A DNA stretch of 22,323 bases from a virus (IMGVR_UViG_3300009314_000094:1-22323); one strand, 5' to 3'. Positions 1 to 8,311 are shown, counted from the first letter of the stretch. Program-made: numbers and translations. The notes: generated by a model not told the origin, from the sequence alone.

Positions 1-3000
1 GTCGTCCGTGATGCCTCCGTCCAGCGCAGGCACACCGAGCGGGTTCTGCCCCATGTAGAGGAACTCGACCGGCCCTTCGATAGCAGTCATGGGGTCCGGG
101 GGCTTCTGGCCGAACAGCTCCTTGAAGCCGAACCAGAAGGGGTCGTGGAACGACGGGTAGGTCTTGTCCACCAGTCGCCCGTCCGACTTGATGTCCAAGT
201 CGAAGCCCGTCCGGTAGCTGTCCAGCGCGTTGGCCATCCGCTCGAAGTCCACGAATTCAGGCGGGTCTTGGAACTCGTTGGGGCCAACTCCGGTCATGGA
301 CCCGATGGGCGGCCCCACGAACACCGTGTCGCCCTGCTCCGCCGGGAACTCGTGGAGCGGGATACCCGAGTCGGGGGTCAGCCCGATGAGTACGCGCCCG
401 GAGTCCGCGATGGGGTTGTCGTCGGCGTCCTGAAGGAGGATGACGCAGCCGTACAGCACTTCCCGAACGAAGATGCCCGTGAAGGAAGGTTCCCCGTCCA
501 CGTCGATGGGGTTGTCCCTGTCGTACAGTTCGTAGGTCGTGCCGTCGGGCCGACCCCAACGGAGCTGCTGCCCCTGCCAGAAACCCGGCACCGCCAGCTC
601 GTAGTCACCGCTCCCCGCATCCGGGATTGAGCCGCCTTGCGAGAGGAGCTGTGCGTCATCCGGGTAGTTGGTGTCCGGGTCAAGCGGAACATCCCGGAGA
701 AGCGCCGGGAAGGCGATGATGGCTGGGTCGGGTATGGCCATCACAGGCTCCGTCCCGCCCGTGAAGACCGCTGCCGGGATGCCGTCCGGCTGGTAAGCCC
801 AGACACGACCACGAGCAAAACGCAGCCCAAGGTCCGCCGTAACGACCGTGGTGATGTCTTCGAGGACCGGGTTGTAGAGCTGCCCGATGGTTTCGCCATG
901 CGTACTCTGCCGACTCCCGTCGATGCTTCGCCCGTAAGTGTAGACCCCGAAGTCATTTGCCTCGGGTTCAGCCCCCACGCCCGGATAGGTCATGAGGAAG
1001 GCCCGCGTCAGCGTCGGATAGAGCCGGGAGAAGCGGTGCTGGTCCGTCATCCGGGCGTAGATGCCCTTGGCCTTGTAATCGAAGAATGGGAAGGAGGTCG
1101 TCCGGGCGATGTGCCGCTTGCCGAGCTGGATGAACACCCGGTCGTCCACGTCATTCTGGACAAGCTGCCCTTGCCGGGCGGTCATATCTCGAAGTTGGGA
1201 GGGGTCCGGGAGGAACCCGTCGATGACTCCGCCGCTGATGGCCACGGTGCTGGGGGCCACAATCCAATCGGATTCGAGGTACGTGAGGTCGATGTCCGGG
1301 CGAGCCTCGTTGTAGACCTCGGACCAGACGTGGCGTGGCTGTACGAGGCCGGAGATGGCGTCCTCGTATCCCGGCGTCGGCCAGTCTTTGTCATGGCCTA
1401 CGAAGAAACGGAACTTGCCGTCACGGTCCCCGATGAAGCCGCCGGAGATGGTTTCGTTGACCTGCTCGAACGCTTCGATGCTCTGGTTGTAGAAGTCAAG
1501 GAACGTCCGGGCGGCCCGGTCCTTGTCTTCGAGATTCGACCGCTCACCCAGAAGGCCGTTCCGACCCAGCTCCCAGTTCTCGTCTCCGCCTCCCGCCGTG
1601 GTCGGTGCGCCGCTCGCAGGCTGCTTTGAGGTAATCTCCTCGACAGCCTCACGGGCCGCCTCACCCAAGAAGGCAGGCAACCGGACGCACCGGAAGTAGA
1701 AGGAGTCCGGGTTATAGAAGGTGTAGGTCGCGGTCAGCAACGCCCCCAGAAGGCCGTTTGCTTCGGTCGGGATGGCCCCGTAGAGGAAGTTTGCCGCGTA
1801 CCGAGGGGTCGCCACCACCCCGTCCTTCAGGAAGGGCTGTAGAGGCCGTATCCGTGTGAAGTACAGATGGAGGAACTGGCCCGGTTGCAGGGCGGCCTGC
1901 ACGGGTTCGAGCAACTGGAAATTACCCGTGCCGGGGTCGAGACTGTATTCGACGCCCTCCGCAAGGGTGCGTCCCGGCAACGGATTTCCGGCGGAGTCTG
2001 TCTCCCCGTCGAGGACCAGCTCATACGGCTCGTCGAGGAGAATCGGCCCCACCCCCAGAAAGTCGCGGCTCTCGGGCGGGTAGATGGGTCGGTACGAGAG
2101 CTTCACCAGCGGCGGGGTGTCCATGGAGAAACCGCTGCGGAAGCCGGACGTGACCGAAATCTTGGTCCGAGTGCCGTCGTCGTTCAGTGTCACCTCGGAA
2201 ATGGTGAAGGGCGAACCGTCCAGCTCGAATACATGACCCGGTTGCGCGAACTCTGTCAGGTCGCCCGTGAAGGTGATGTGCTTCTGGCCCCGGCTCACCG
2301 GCTCGAAGGGGAAGACGCTGGTGTCCACCTCGGACATGAACCCCAGAGGAGCATTCGTCGGGGTCGGGCTGCCCCCATGCGGTGTGACCTCGGTGGCCAC
2401 AGCTTCAGAGGTGACGACCGTGATGACATCGTTGCCCGGAGCGCGGGTGCCGACCTCGTTGGTGGTCGTGGGGAAGATGCCGATGCCGGTCACATCCCCC
2501 TTGTCCCGTCCTTCTGAGTCAGTGCGCGGCGGGTAGTAGGTCAGCTTCGTGACGTAGAAGCACTCCTCCCCGATGCGGAACATCTGGCCCAGCTCGAATT
2601 CCGCCGTCCGGTCGCCCCAGACGCCAAACTCGCTGACGCCCGCTTTGATAAAGAAGGGTGGCCTGTAGACCGGCTTCTGAGAGGACTCGTAGGCTTGCTC
2701 CCCACCCTGAGCCTCGAACACCGCGTAGGACACCGTGACCGGAATGTGCGCCTCGACCGTCCTGACGAAGGTGAGACGGCCCTTGCCGTTCAGCTCACGG
2801 GGGTAGTCCACGAGGTAATCGGTGGTCCCGAAGTTCTGCATCATCGGGCCGATGTAGACCGTCGGCTCGATACGCTGGTCGATGGTCGTGTCCTCAGACC
2901 CGAAGGTGTAGGTGTTCCGGGCCGTGCGGACTGCTGCCTCGGCCCTCACGAAGACCGGGAGGAATTCGGTAATCATCTCCCCCACTTTCCGGCCTTCGAG

Positions 3001-6000
3001 GTCCGCCCGCCAGTATTCGACCTCGATGGAGGAGTCCTGCGGGATGGGGGTGGTGAACGCGAAGGCTCCCAGCAGAGGACTGAGAGACACATCGCGGCGC
3101 TGCTCGGTAATCATCTGCTCGACGAAATAGGCCGTGGTCCCCTCGAAGGCGGCCATGTCGGCAGCCGAGAAGTTCAGGTCCCCTGTCTGGGGTCGATACT
3201 CCACTTCGAGGGCTGCCATGTCGGCGGCGGGCAGGAATTCTTCGACGTACCAGACCGGGGCCGCCGCGTAAGAGGTCAGGACGTTGGACCCGAACTTGAG
3301 GCGGCCCACGGGGTCTGGCCCGGATACCGCTGTCAGGTACTCGATAGCGTCGCCGGGGTCCGGGCTGAAGGAAGCAACCGGGTTCAGCCCAGAACCGTGG
3401 CTGTAGAGGACCGTCCCGACCCGGATGGAGAAAGACTCGGTGGTGAATCGGGTCGAGGTGACAGCGGGGACATCCAGCACGTTGTTGGCTATCGGCCCCA
3501 GCTCCGTCTGGGTGAGTTCAACCAGAGTGGCCGTGTTCGCTGCTGTGGCCAACATGAGGCCGTACCTGATGTTGATGAGCCGACCACTGGACAGGGCCGC
3601 CTCCATGTTGGCCTGCAAGGGAGGTGCCGGAGTCGTGGCCGGAACTGCCCCCACCGGGGAGAGCATCAGAACCTTGAACGGCTCAGTTTGCAGGTGGTTG
3701 AAGTCCTTGTAGGTGATGTCCGCGATGACCGTGGGGTCGTACACATCACGGGTGAAGCCTTGGAACACCTCCCAGACGACCGGGTTGGGGGACGCAGCCG
3801 GGAACGGAGGCAGCACATCCAGCTCGGTCGGGCTGGTGATGGCCTGCACCGTGTAGGAACCTTCGGCGTCGCTGGACCCGACCTTGAGCCGGTAGCCCAC
3901 CTGCACGGGGTTCGCCGGGTTCGTGTAGTCAGCAAAGGGGTCGGTGAAAGCTGTCCCGCCTTCTTGGAAGCTCCCCTGAGCGCCGGAGGCAACCCGCGAG
4001 CCGAACCGCTCGACGAGGATGACCGTACCGGGCGTGCCGTTCTGGGGCAGCACGTAGTCGTTGTCCTGACTTTGGAGGACCCTCGGGCCGCCGTCGGGCG
4101 AGATGTAGAGGCCGCCTCCGATGCCGGGCGCACCGAGCATCGACTCCGGGGACACGGCTGTCTCCCCGAGGTTCAGGGTCGTGGTCATGGTGTCCACGGT
4201 CCCCTCGATGGTGTCCCGCTCCACCCAGTCGAACTTCCGCTGGCCGAATCGGTGGATGATGTCCCTGTAATGCTGAAGGGGCTTGTTGACGACCTGCACA
4301 TCGTCGCCGTCGGTGATGATGGTCTGAAGGTTGAAGAAGACCCCTTCGTCGAAACCCGCGATGTCCTGCAAAGGCGGGTAGTTCAGGAAGTAGAAAGGTG
4401 TCGGCGGGACATCCTTGGTGAGGATTCCGTCTTCGATACGGTCACGGTCCCGAATGTCCGGGGTGGCATCGGCCCGGTCCAAGTTGATGGGGCTGCGGGC
4501 CATCCCCAGAGCTGCCCCCGAGTCCGGGAGCCAGTTCTCGACCCCGCCGTCCGCCCTCCAACCGGGCAGGAATCCCAGCACGGCGGCCCCGGACAAGTCC
4601 TTCACCGGGACGCCCCCGGAACCCAGCGCACCCCAGCCAACTTCGATTGACCCCGTGTCCGGGTCGGCTGCTTCGAGGACCACGCGACCATTCTGGGCGT
4701 AGGCCGCCCCGGCGGGAAGTGGGGGAACCGAGTTGGCCATGAGGTCCGCCGCGACCTCCTCGGGCGTGTAGAAGCTCTGGGCTGTCGGAGCTGTCCATTC
4801 GTAGGGCGTCCCGTCGATGGCGAAGTAGAGGGTCTGGGCCTCCTCGAACCGGAAGATGTCACGGTTGCGGGAGATGAGCCGGGCCTGCGTCGTGTAGGTC
4901 GCCGGGGTCACGGTCGCCTGAAGGAAGTAGACCGGCTCGCCCGGCGTGCCTCCCTGCCAGTCGTCCAAGTCGTCCCTGCTCAACATGACGCGGGAACCGT
5001 GCGCCCCCATCTCGCGGGCCACGTAGGCTTCGCCCTTCTGGACCTTGTAAGGCTGGGAGGGCAGGTCGTCTTCGCGGTCCACCACAAGGACTGCTGCGAC
5101 CGCACCCTTCTTCGAGAAGATGATGGTGTCGCCTACTCCATCCGTGACCTGCCGCAGGCGGCCCGTGTTCTGGCCCGTGGAATCATCTCCACCGGGTCGC
5201 ACGCTCGCGTCGAGCAGCGGGTACTTGGGGACAGCTCCCGTGGCGTCCGGCGCATCCAACATCCCGGACTTGCCAAGTCCGCGATATGGGTCCGAACCCA
5301 CGAAGTTCTCGGGCAACACCTCCTCACAGGGCAGGTAGTATTCCGTGGCAGTGCCGACGATGGCGACACCGCCAGACTCGTTCAGGAGCTTGGTTGGCTC
5401 CTTGGTCGGCTGCGAGATGGCATTGAGGGCCACCCCGTCGTACACCACGTCCTCGCCCAAGAAGTGCTTGTCGAAGTGAACCGAGTCCGGGTCGGACTTG
5501 GCCACGTCTTCCGGGCTGAGGCGCAGGCGGCCCGTGGACAGGGACAGAACGACCTGACCCACTGCGGGACTGGCCGCCGCTTCGAGCAGAGCGTCTGTCG
5601 CCACGAGGATGGGCTGAAGGTATCGCCGGTTGCCGAGCTTCAGAAGGGGCCGGTCCGTCGGGCCGGGGATGGGCGCGAGGAACAGCGGTTGGAAGTCCGC
5701 GTCCCGCAGTGGGCCAACAATCCCGTCCGCCGTCTCGAAGAAGTGCTTGTAGCTGTACCAGATGGTCTTGCCAGCGTGCTGTGCCGCGTAGGCGGGGTTG
5801 AACTCCAACTTGCCGTTGGAGCGGCCCATGACCGCCTTGGCCGTGGGGTCGTTGGAAAAGTCGTAACCGTCCTCGACCTCGCTATCCGGGCGAATCCGAA
5901 TCATGTCCACCGGGGTACTCGCCGCTCCGGGGTTCTCCCCGAGGCGAATCATGGCGTAGGCATCCGGTGTGGCCGAATCGCCCGGCAGGTAGGAGTTGAC

Positions 6001-6894
6001 CGGCAGATTCGTGACCTTGGGGTCGAGCTGGTACATCTCGTCGAGGAGCAGCTTGCCCACATTGACGGAGCCGGTCCCCTTGTATGGCTCCCACTTCTGG
6101 GTCGTGCCGTTCCACCCGAACCGAGTCTCGTAACGGTCGTTGCGCGTCCACCAGAACTTGGCCGGGGCCAGCGCGTACCGGACCTCCCGGATGCGGTCGC
6201 CCCGGTCGTTTGAGAGGCCGCCTTCAAGCACATCGAGAATCTGCCCGGTGTCGTAGGGCGGTTCCGGGATGAGGTCTTCGCGGGTCAGGCGCACGAGGCC
6301 CGCGTCTGCGTCTTGGTCCAGCGCCGTGAGCAGCACCGTGATGTAGGGCTTCGTCCCTTCCCGGATGGGGGTGGCCGACAGGTCGTCCTCGTCCGTCCAG
6401 CCCTCGTCGTCGTAGTCGTCCACGTCGCCACGGGAGATGACGAGGGCGATGATGTTCCCGATGGACCTGTCCCCGTTGTCCTGCACCACGACCCGGCTGG
6501 TCCCGTCCTCGAAGAAGCCGTAGTTCACGGGGGTCGGGTCGCCCGGAGGAATCACCGCAGGAGTGTCGTCGGTGACTTGAAGCTCACCGATGGGGATGGT
6601 CCCGAAGCCCTCCTCGGTCCACCAGTCCGGGTCGAGCGCGACCGCGAGCTGGGCCGTGTTGGCCGCCCAGAGGAGGTACTCGACAGGCGTGGTGCCGGGA
6701 GCTTCGAGAACAGCGGTGCGGTACTGGTCGGCCCGAGCGTCCACGAACTCCGGGGACTGGGGTTCCAAGGCGTAGATTGGCGGGACTTCCCGAGCGTCCC
6801 GGAGGACTCCCGTCACCGGCTCGCCGGTTGATGCCGAGTTCGAGGGCGCGATTCGAGGCGGCCTCAGAACCCATCCGTCAAAGGAGAAACCCAT
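1..6894 (-). CDS. Giant phage tail/baseplate structural protein, at least 2298 aa, 3' end outside window
   Basis: Reading the minus strand from ATG at 6894 gives 2298 sense codons with no stop up to base 1, so the C-terminus lies beyond the left edge. The start follows the TAA of the upstream gene by one codon (TAA CGG ATG, same frame) and has no clear Shine-Dalgarno sequence, so reinitiation is likely. The protein is acidic and looks beta-rich, with no signal peptide or membrane segment seen. An Asp/Glu cluster lies near residues 155-170. A recurring motif, TG-x-L-x-F followed by a turn and an aromatic strand, appears at about residues 360, 454, 1237 and 1656. Residues 688-775 resemble flagellar hook-IN-type motifs. 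Residues 979-1032 and a stretch near 1540 look like small beta modules. A conserved-looking segment with GDRDGKFRFF lies near 1816. I recognise no named family. Position after the hub and spike suggests a peripheral baseplate or adsorption component; that role is inference. Confidence 0.88.
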   Translation of the reverse strand, partial: MGFSFDGWVLRPPRIAPSNSASTGEPVTGVLRDAREVPPIYALEPQSPEFVDARADQYRTAVLEAPGTTPVEYLLWAANTAQLAVALDPDWWTEEGFGTIPIGELQVTDDTPAVIPPGDPTPVNYGFFEDGTSRVVVQDNGDRSIGNIIALVISRGDVDDYDDEGWTDEDDLSATPIREGTKPYITVLLTALDQDADAGLVRLTREDLIPEPPYDTGQILDVLEGGLSNDRGDRIREVRYALAPAKFWWTRNDRYETRFGWNGTTQKWEPYKGTGSVNVGKLLLDEMYQLDPKVTNLPVNSYLPGDSATPDAYAMIRLGENPGAASTPVDMIRIRPDSEVEDGYDFSNDPTAKAVMGRSNGKLEFNPAYAAQHAGKTIWYSYKHFFETADGIVGPLRDADFQPLFLAPIPGPTDRPLLKLGNRRYLQPILVATDALLEAAASPAVGQVVLSLSTGRLRLSPEDVAKSDPDSVHFDKHFLGEDVVYDGVALNAISQPTKEPTKLLNESGGVAIVGTATEYYLPCEEVLPENFVGSDPYRGLGKSGMLDAPDATGAVPKYPLLDASVRPGGDDSTGQNTGRLRQVTDGVGDTIIFSKKGAVAAVLVVDREDDLPSQPYKVQKGEAYVAREMGAHGSRVMLSRDDLDDWQGGTPGEPVYFLQATVTPATYTTQARLISRNRDIFRFEEAQTLYFAIDGTPYEWTAPTAQSFYTPEEVAADLMANSVPPLPAGAAYAQNGRVVLEAADPDTGSIEVGWGALGSGGVPVKDLSGAAVLGFLPGWRADGGVENWLPDSGAALGMARSPINLDRADATPDIRDRDRIEDGILTKDVPPTPFYFLNYPPLQDIAGFDEGVFFNLQTIITDGDDVQVVNKPLQHYRDIIHRFGQRKFDWVERDTIEGTVDTMTTTLNLGETAVSPESMLGAPGIGGGLYISPDGGPRVLQSQDNDYVLPQNGTPGTVILVERFGSRVASGAQGSFQEGGTAFTDPFADYTNPANPVQVGYRLKVGSSDAEGSYTVQAITSPTELDVLPPFPAASPNPVVWEVFQGFTRDVYDPTVIADITYKDFNHLQTEPFKVLMLSPVGAVPATTPAPPLQANMEAALSSGRLINIRYGLMLATAANTATLVELTQTELGPIANNVLDVPAVTSTRFTTESFSIRVGTVLYSHGSGLNPVASFSPDPGDAIEYLTAVSGPDPVGRLKFGSNVLTSYAAAPVWYVEEFLPAADMAALEVEYRPQTGDLNFSAADMAAFEGTTAYFVEQMITEQRRDVSLSPLLGAFAFTTPIPQDSSIEVEYWRADLEGRKVGEMITEFLPVFVRAEAAVRTARNTYTFGSEDTTIDQRIEPTVYIGPMMQNFGTTDYLVDYPRELNGKGRLTFVRTVEAHIPVTVSYAVFEAQGGEQAYESSQKPVYRPPFFIKAGVSEFGVWGDRTAEFELGQMFRIGEECFYVTKLTYYPPRTDSEGRDKGDVTGIGIFPTTTNEVGTRAPGNDVITVVTSEAVATEVTPHGGSPTPTNAPLGFMSEVDTSVFPFEPVSRGQKHITFTGDLTEFAQPGHVFELDGSPFTISEVTLNDDGTRTKISVTSGFRSGFSMDTPPLVKLSYRPIYPPESRDFLGVGPILLDEPYELVLDGETDSAGNPLPGRTLAEGVEYSLDPGTGNFQLLEPVQAALQPGQFLHLYFTRIRPLQPFLKDGVVATPRYAANFLYGAIPTEANGLLGALLTATYTFYNPDSFYFRCVRLPAFLGEAAREAVEEITSKQPASGAPTTAGGGDENWELGRNGLLGERSNLEDKDRAARTFLDFYNQSIEAFEQVNETISGGFIGDRDGKFRFFVGHDKDWPTPGYEDAISGLVQPRHVWSEVYNEARPDIDLTYLESDWIVAPSTVAISGGVIDGFLPDPSQLRDMTARQGQLVQNDVDDRVFIQLGKRHIARTTSFPFFDYKAKGIYARMTDQHRFSRLYPTLTRAFLMTYPGVGAEPEANDFGVYTYGRSIDGSRQSTHGETIGQLYNPVLEDITTVVTADLGLRFARGRVWAYQPDGIPAAVFTGGTEPVMAIPDPAIIAFPALLRDVPLDPDTNYPDDAQLLSQGGSIPDAGSGDYELAVPGFWQGQQLRWGRPDGTTYELYDRDNPIDVDGEPSFTGIFVREVLYGCVILLQDADDNPIADSGRVLIGLTPDSGIPLHEFPAEQGDTVFVGPPIGSMTGVGPNEFQDPPEFVDFERMANALDSYRTGFDLDIKSDGRLVDKTYPSFHDPFWFGFKELFGQKPPDPMTAIEGPVEFLYMGQNPLGVPALDGGITDD
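1858..1929 (-). repeat. Giant-protein beta motif, copy 4
   Basis: Encodes TGNFQLLEPVQAALQPGQFL followed by HLYF. It is preceded by GVEYSLDPG, as copy 3 is by EVEYRPQ. Divergence between copies is high, so this would be an old duplication or a shared fold. Confidence 0.4.
3124..3186 (-). repeat. Giant-protein beta motif, copy 3
   Basis: Encodes TGDLNFSAADMAAFEGTTAY plus F. It is preceded by EVEYRPQ, which parallels the GVEYSLDPG just before copy 4, so the repeat unit probably begins with an E-Y strand before the TG turn. Confidence 0.45.
5422..5535 (-). repeat. Giant-protein beta motif, copy 2
   Basis: Encodes TGRLRLSPEDVAKSDPDSVH followed by FDKHFLGEDVVYDGVALN. It matches copy 1 in the TG-x-L start, the turn and the aromatic strand ending in KHF. 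Confidence 0.45.
5737..5817 (-). repeat. Giant-protein beta motif, copy 1
   Basis: Encodes NGKLEFNPAYAAQHAGKTIW and the following YSYKHFF. It shares the pattern (T/N)G-x-L/F-x-F/L, an alanine-containing turn and an aromatic strand with three further segments of the same protein. Similarity is at protein level only. Confidence 0.45.
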
Positions 6895-6898
6895 CCGT
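6868..6898. repeat. 11-bp direct repeat at the giant gene start
   Basis: The plus-strand sequence aacccatccgt occurs at 6868-6878 and again at 6888-6898, exactly 20 nt apart. Each copy contains an ATG on the minus strand (6894 and 6874). Only the one at 6894 is in the giant reading frame. The repeat could be chance or a small duplication at the gene junction. Confidence 0.6.
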
Positions 6899-7506
6899 TA
6901 CACCACCACGCAAACCGTCGGCCCGGACATCGGAACCGGCGGAACTGTCGGCACTCCTACAACTGCACCTGCCCCAGTACCCTGTAACAATAGGCTGGCT
7001 ATTCCAATGCCCAGCCCGGTTGCCATCATGCTGAGGGCTGGCCCCGGCCCCAGAGTCGCGGTCAAGGTCTGCATTAACATACCGACGAGGGAGGCCGAAT
7101 TGGCCACCGTAATCTTCGAGACATCCGCCCCCACCCCGACGCCCGCCGCCGGTCCCACGTACTGGGCCGATGCGTTGAAGGCGGTCGAGATGCCGGTTGA
7201 GATGGCGAGGGCGAGGCTCTGCGCCAGAGGACCCACCATCCCGGCCCCGGCCAGCCCGGCCTGCACCAGTCCCGGATTGGGTGGCACGATGACCTTCGAG
7301 GCCACGGGGTTCACAGCTCCTCCGCCGGACACTCCGGTTGCCAACCCGGTCAAGCCGAGGTTCTGCGGCTGCATGATTCCCCACTGGGAGACTCCGTTTG
7401 CAACCCCGAGCGCCATCCGGTCGTAGTTCACCCCGCCGAAGGAGTGGATGCCCGAAGTCCGCGCCAAGGAGAGCGAGGAGTAGAGGATGCCGGGGTTCAG
7501 TGCCAT
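6898..7506 (-). CDS. Gly/Ala-rich phage protein with internal duplication, function unknown
   Basis: A 202-aa protein. ATG at 7506 is chosen because GAGGAG lies just upstream (7510-7515); the frame stays open to 7545, but that start would overlap the end of the endonuclease gene and lacks such a site. The protein is rich in Gly, Ala, Val, Leu and Ser, with only one cysteine, near the C-terminus. Residues 69-124 and 129-184 are homologous to each other: both begin S-K-x-x-V, have LV about ten residues on, then a GP turn and an amphipathic G-I segment. Residues 30-60 look like part of a third copy. The hydrophobic stretches contain many glycines and look like a repeated fold rather than clear membrane helices. 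It sits between the spike (before the endonuclease insertion) and the giant protein, so it is probably a minor virion or baseplate component. I do not recognise the family. Confidence 0.75.
   Translation of the reverse strand: MALNPGILYSSLSLARTSGIHSFGGVNYDRMALGVANGVSQWGIMQPQNLGLTGLATGVSGGGAVNPVASKVIVPPNPGLVQAGLAGAGMVGPLAQSLALAISTGISTAFNASAQYVGPAAGVGVGADVSKITVANSASLVGMLMQTLTATLGPGPALSMMATGLGIGIASLLLQGTGAGAVVGVPTVPPVPMSGPTVCVVV
6955..7302 (-). repeat. Two-unit protein repeat (period about 60-63 residues) in the 202-aa protein
   Basis: Unit A is residues 69-124 and unit B residues 129-184, both 56 residues long. S70-K71 pairs with S130-K131, L80-V81 with L140-V141, G92-P93 with G155-P156, and G105-I106 with G168-I169, which implies a 3-residue shift in the middle. 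This was aligned by eye. Confidence 0.6.
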
Positions 7507-7509
7507 ATT

Positions 7510-7515
7510 CTCCTC
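7510..7515 (-). promoter_or_regulatory. Shine-Dalgarno site of the 202-aa gene
   Basis: GAGGAG on the minus strand, 3 nt before ATG at 7506. It overlaps the TGA stop of the endonuclease gene (7516-7514), so the two genes are tightly coupled. It decides the start at 7506 over 7545. Confidence 0.7.
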
Positions 7516-8299
7516 AAGGCCCAACGATGTGGGACTCGACGACAAGTCGGCACAACCGGAAGAACTCTTGCTGGTCCATGTCCCATTTCATTTGCTGCAC
7601 CCGCTTGTCCACCCACTGGATGTTCCCTTCGACGTACCCCTTTCTGCTGTCGATTCGGTCTAAAGAAGCGGTCCCCTTCCGCGCCCCGACGGGCGGGAAG
7701 TGAATGGGAAGTCCGGTTAAGGCACACTTTCCGCCCTGCTTCTTGAACAAGTCCCACACCTCTCGTAAGGACACACCGACCTCCAACCCACGAGCTTGGG
7801 CGTTGTTCAGGATGTTGGACCAGAAGGTCTTAGGTATCTTGCCCACACCCTGCCAATTATGCGCCCTCTGCCCCCTCCGGCGACGCCCCATGGCCGAGGC
7901 GGATTCTTTGGCGAGGCAGCCACAACTTCGAGTCGTCCCATTAGAGAGGTTGGATAAAGACACCACTTTCCGTTTCCCGCAATCACAACGACAGTCCCAC
8001 CGAGTCCCCCCTGACTGCGTGCTTCTCTGATTACGACCCTCTACCACGAGCCGCCCGAATCTCTTTCCCACCATCTCTGCTTCAGGAAACGCTCTCCAAG
8101 AAGCCCCCCTCAGACACCCACAGCTTTGCGTGTGGCCGGACCGGACCTTGGTGAGAACTTTGATGACCGAAGCCCCACAGGAGCATTGAAACGTCGCCTG
8201 TGTCCGGCCATTCTTGTGGGGCGGGGCGGCCCCCCGCAGAGTAAGCTCGCCAAACTGCTGCCCAATCAGCTCCTCAACGCTAATTTTCGGCGCACCCAT
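7514..8299 (-). CDS. Free-standing HNH homing endonuclease with two zinc-binding modules
   Basis: A 261-aa protein when started at ATG 8299, which has AAAGGG five bases upstream. An in-frame ATG at 8341 would add 14 residues but has no ribosome site. Two related N-terminal modules each have a G-x-x-FG-x-L-x-V/L strand, a Cys cluster and an SCGC end: residues 12-63 (Cys39, 41, 60, 62) and 78-129 (Cys103, 105, 107, 126, 128). The Arg-rich 139-145 is probably a linker. The HNH-type nuclease core is at about 188-240, with GKCALTG, SLDRIDSRKGY and GNIQWV, then a conserved-looking QMK. Such proteins cut phage DNA at a specific site and spread by homing; cleavage here is inferred from family. It interrupts the structural gene order, its composition looks less GC-rich than its neighbours (by eye), and its last codons mimic the end of the spike gene. 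The core is intact, so it may be active. Confidence 0.87.
   Translation of the reverse strand: MGAPKISVEELIGQQFGELTLRGAAPPHKNGRTQATFQCSCGASVIKVLTKVRSGHTQSCGCLRGASWRAFPEAEMVGKRFGRLVVEGRNQRSTQSGGTRWDCRCDCGKRKVVSLSNLSNGTTRSCGCLAKESASAMGRRRRGQRAHNWQGVGKIPKTFWSNILNNAQARGLEVGVSLREVWDLFKKQGGKCALTGLPIHFPPVGARKGTASLDRIDSRKGYVEGNIQWVDKRVQQMKWDMDQQEFFRLCRLVVESHIVGP
7521..7536 (-). repeat. Imperfect direct repeat, copy at end of HNH gene
   Basis: Minus-strand AGTCCCACATCGTTGG, encoding SHIVG just before the endonuclease stop. It matches the copy at 8352-8367 in 14 of 16 bases. Both differences are synonymous transitions in third codon positions. The two copies lie 831 bp apart and bracket the endonuclease gene. 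Confidence 0.75.
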
Positions 8300-8304
8300 T
8301 GTGA

Positions 8305-8311
8305 CCCTTTC
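8305..8311 (-). promoter_or_regulatory. Probable ribosome binding site of the HNH gene
   Basis: GAAAGGG on the minus strand, five bases before ATG at 8299. The match to the anti-Shine-Dalgarno is moderate. It favours 8299 over the ATG at 8341, which directly follows the spike stop codon and has no purine-rich site. Confidence 0.5.

Noticed and set aside
2695-4650. Plus-strand open frame of 651 codons, and similar ones at 637-1629, 4999-6213 and 6313-6831
   Set aside because: They lie opposite the giant minus-strand gene, and their products are Arg/Gly/Val/His-rich with no recognisable motif, as expected from the antisense of high-GC codons. The minus frame is continuous and protein-like across all of them.
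6584-6874. Minus-strand frame from ATG 6874
   Set aside because: It is shifted relative to the giant frame, and its Arg/Gly-rich product looks like a shadow.
6898-7545. Longer start for the 202-aa protein at 7545
   Set aside because: It would overlap the endonuclease end and has no ribosome site, while ATG 7506 has GAGGAG and begins right after the endonuclease stop.
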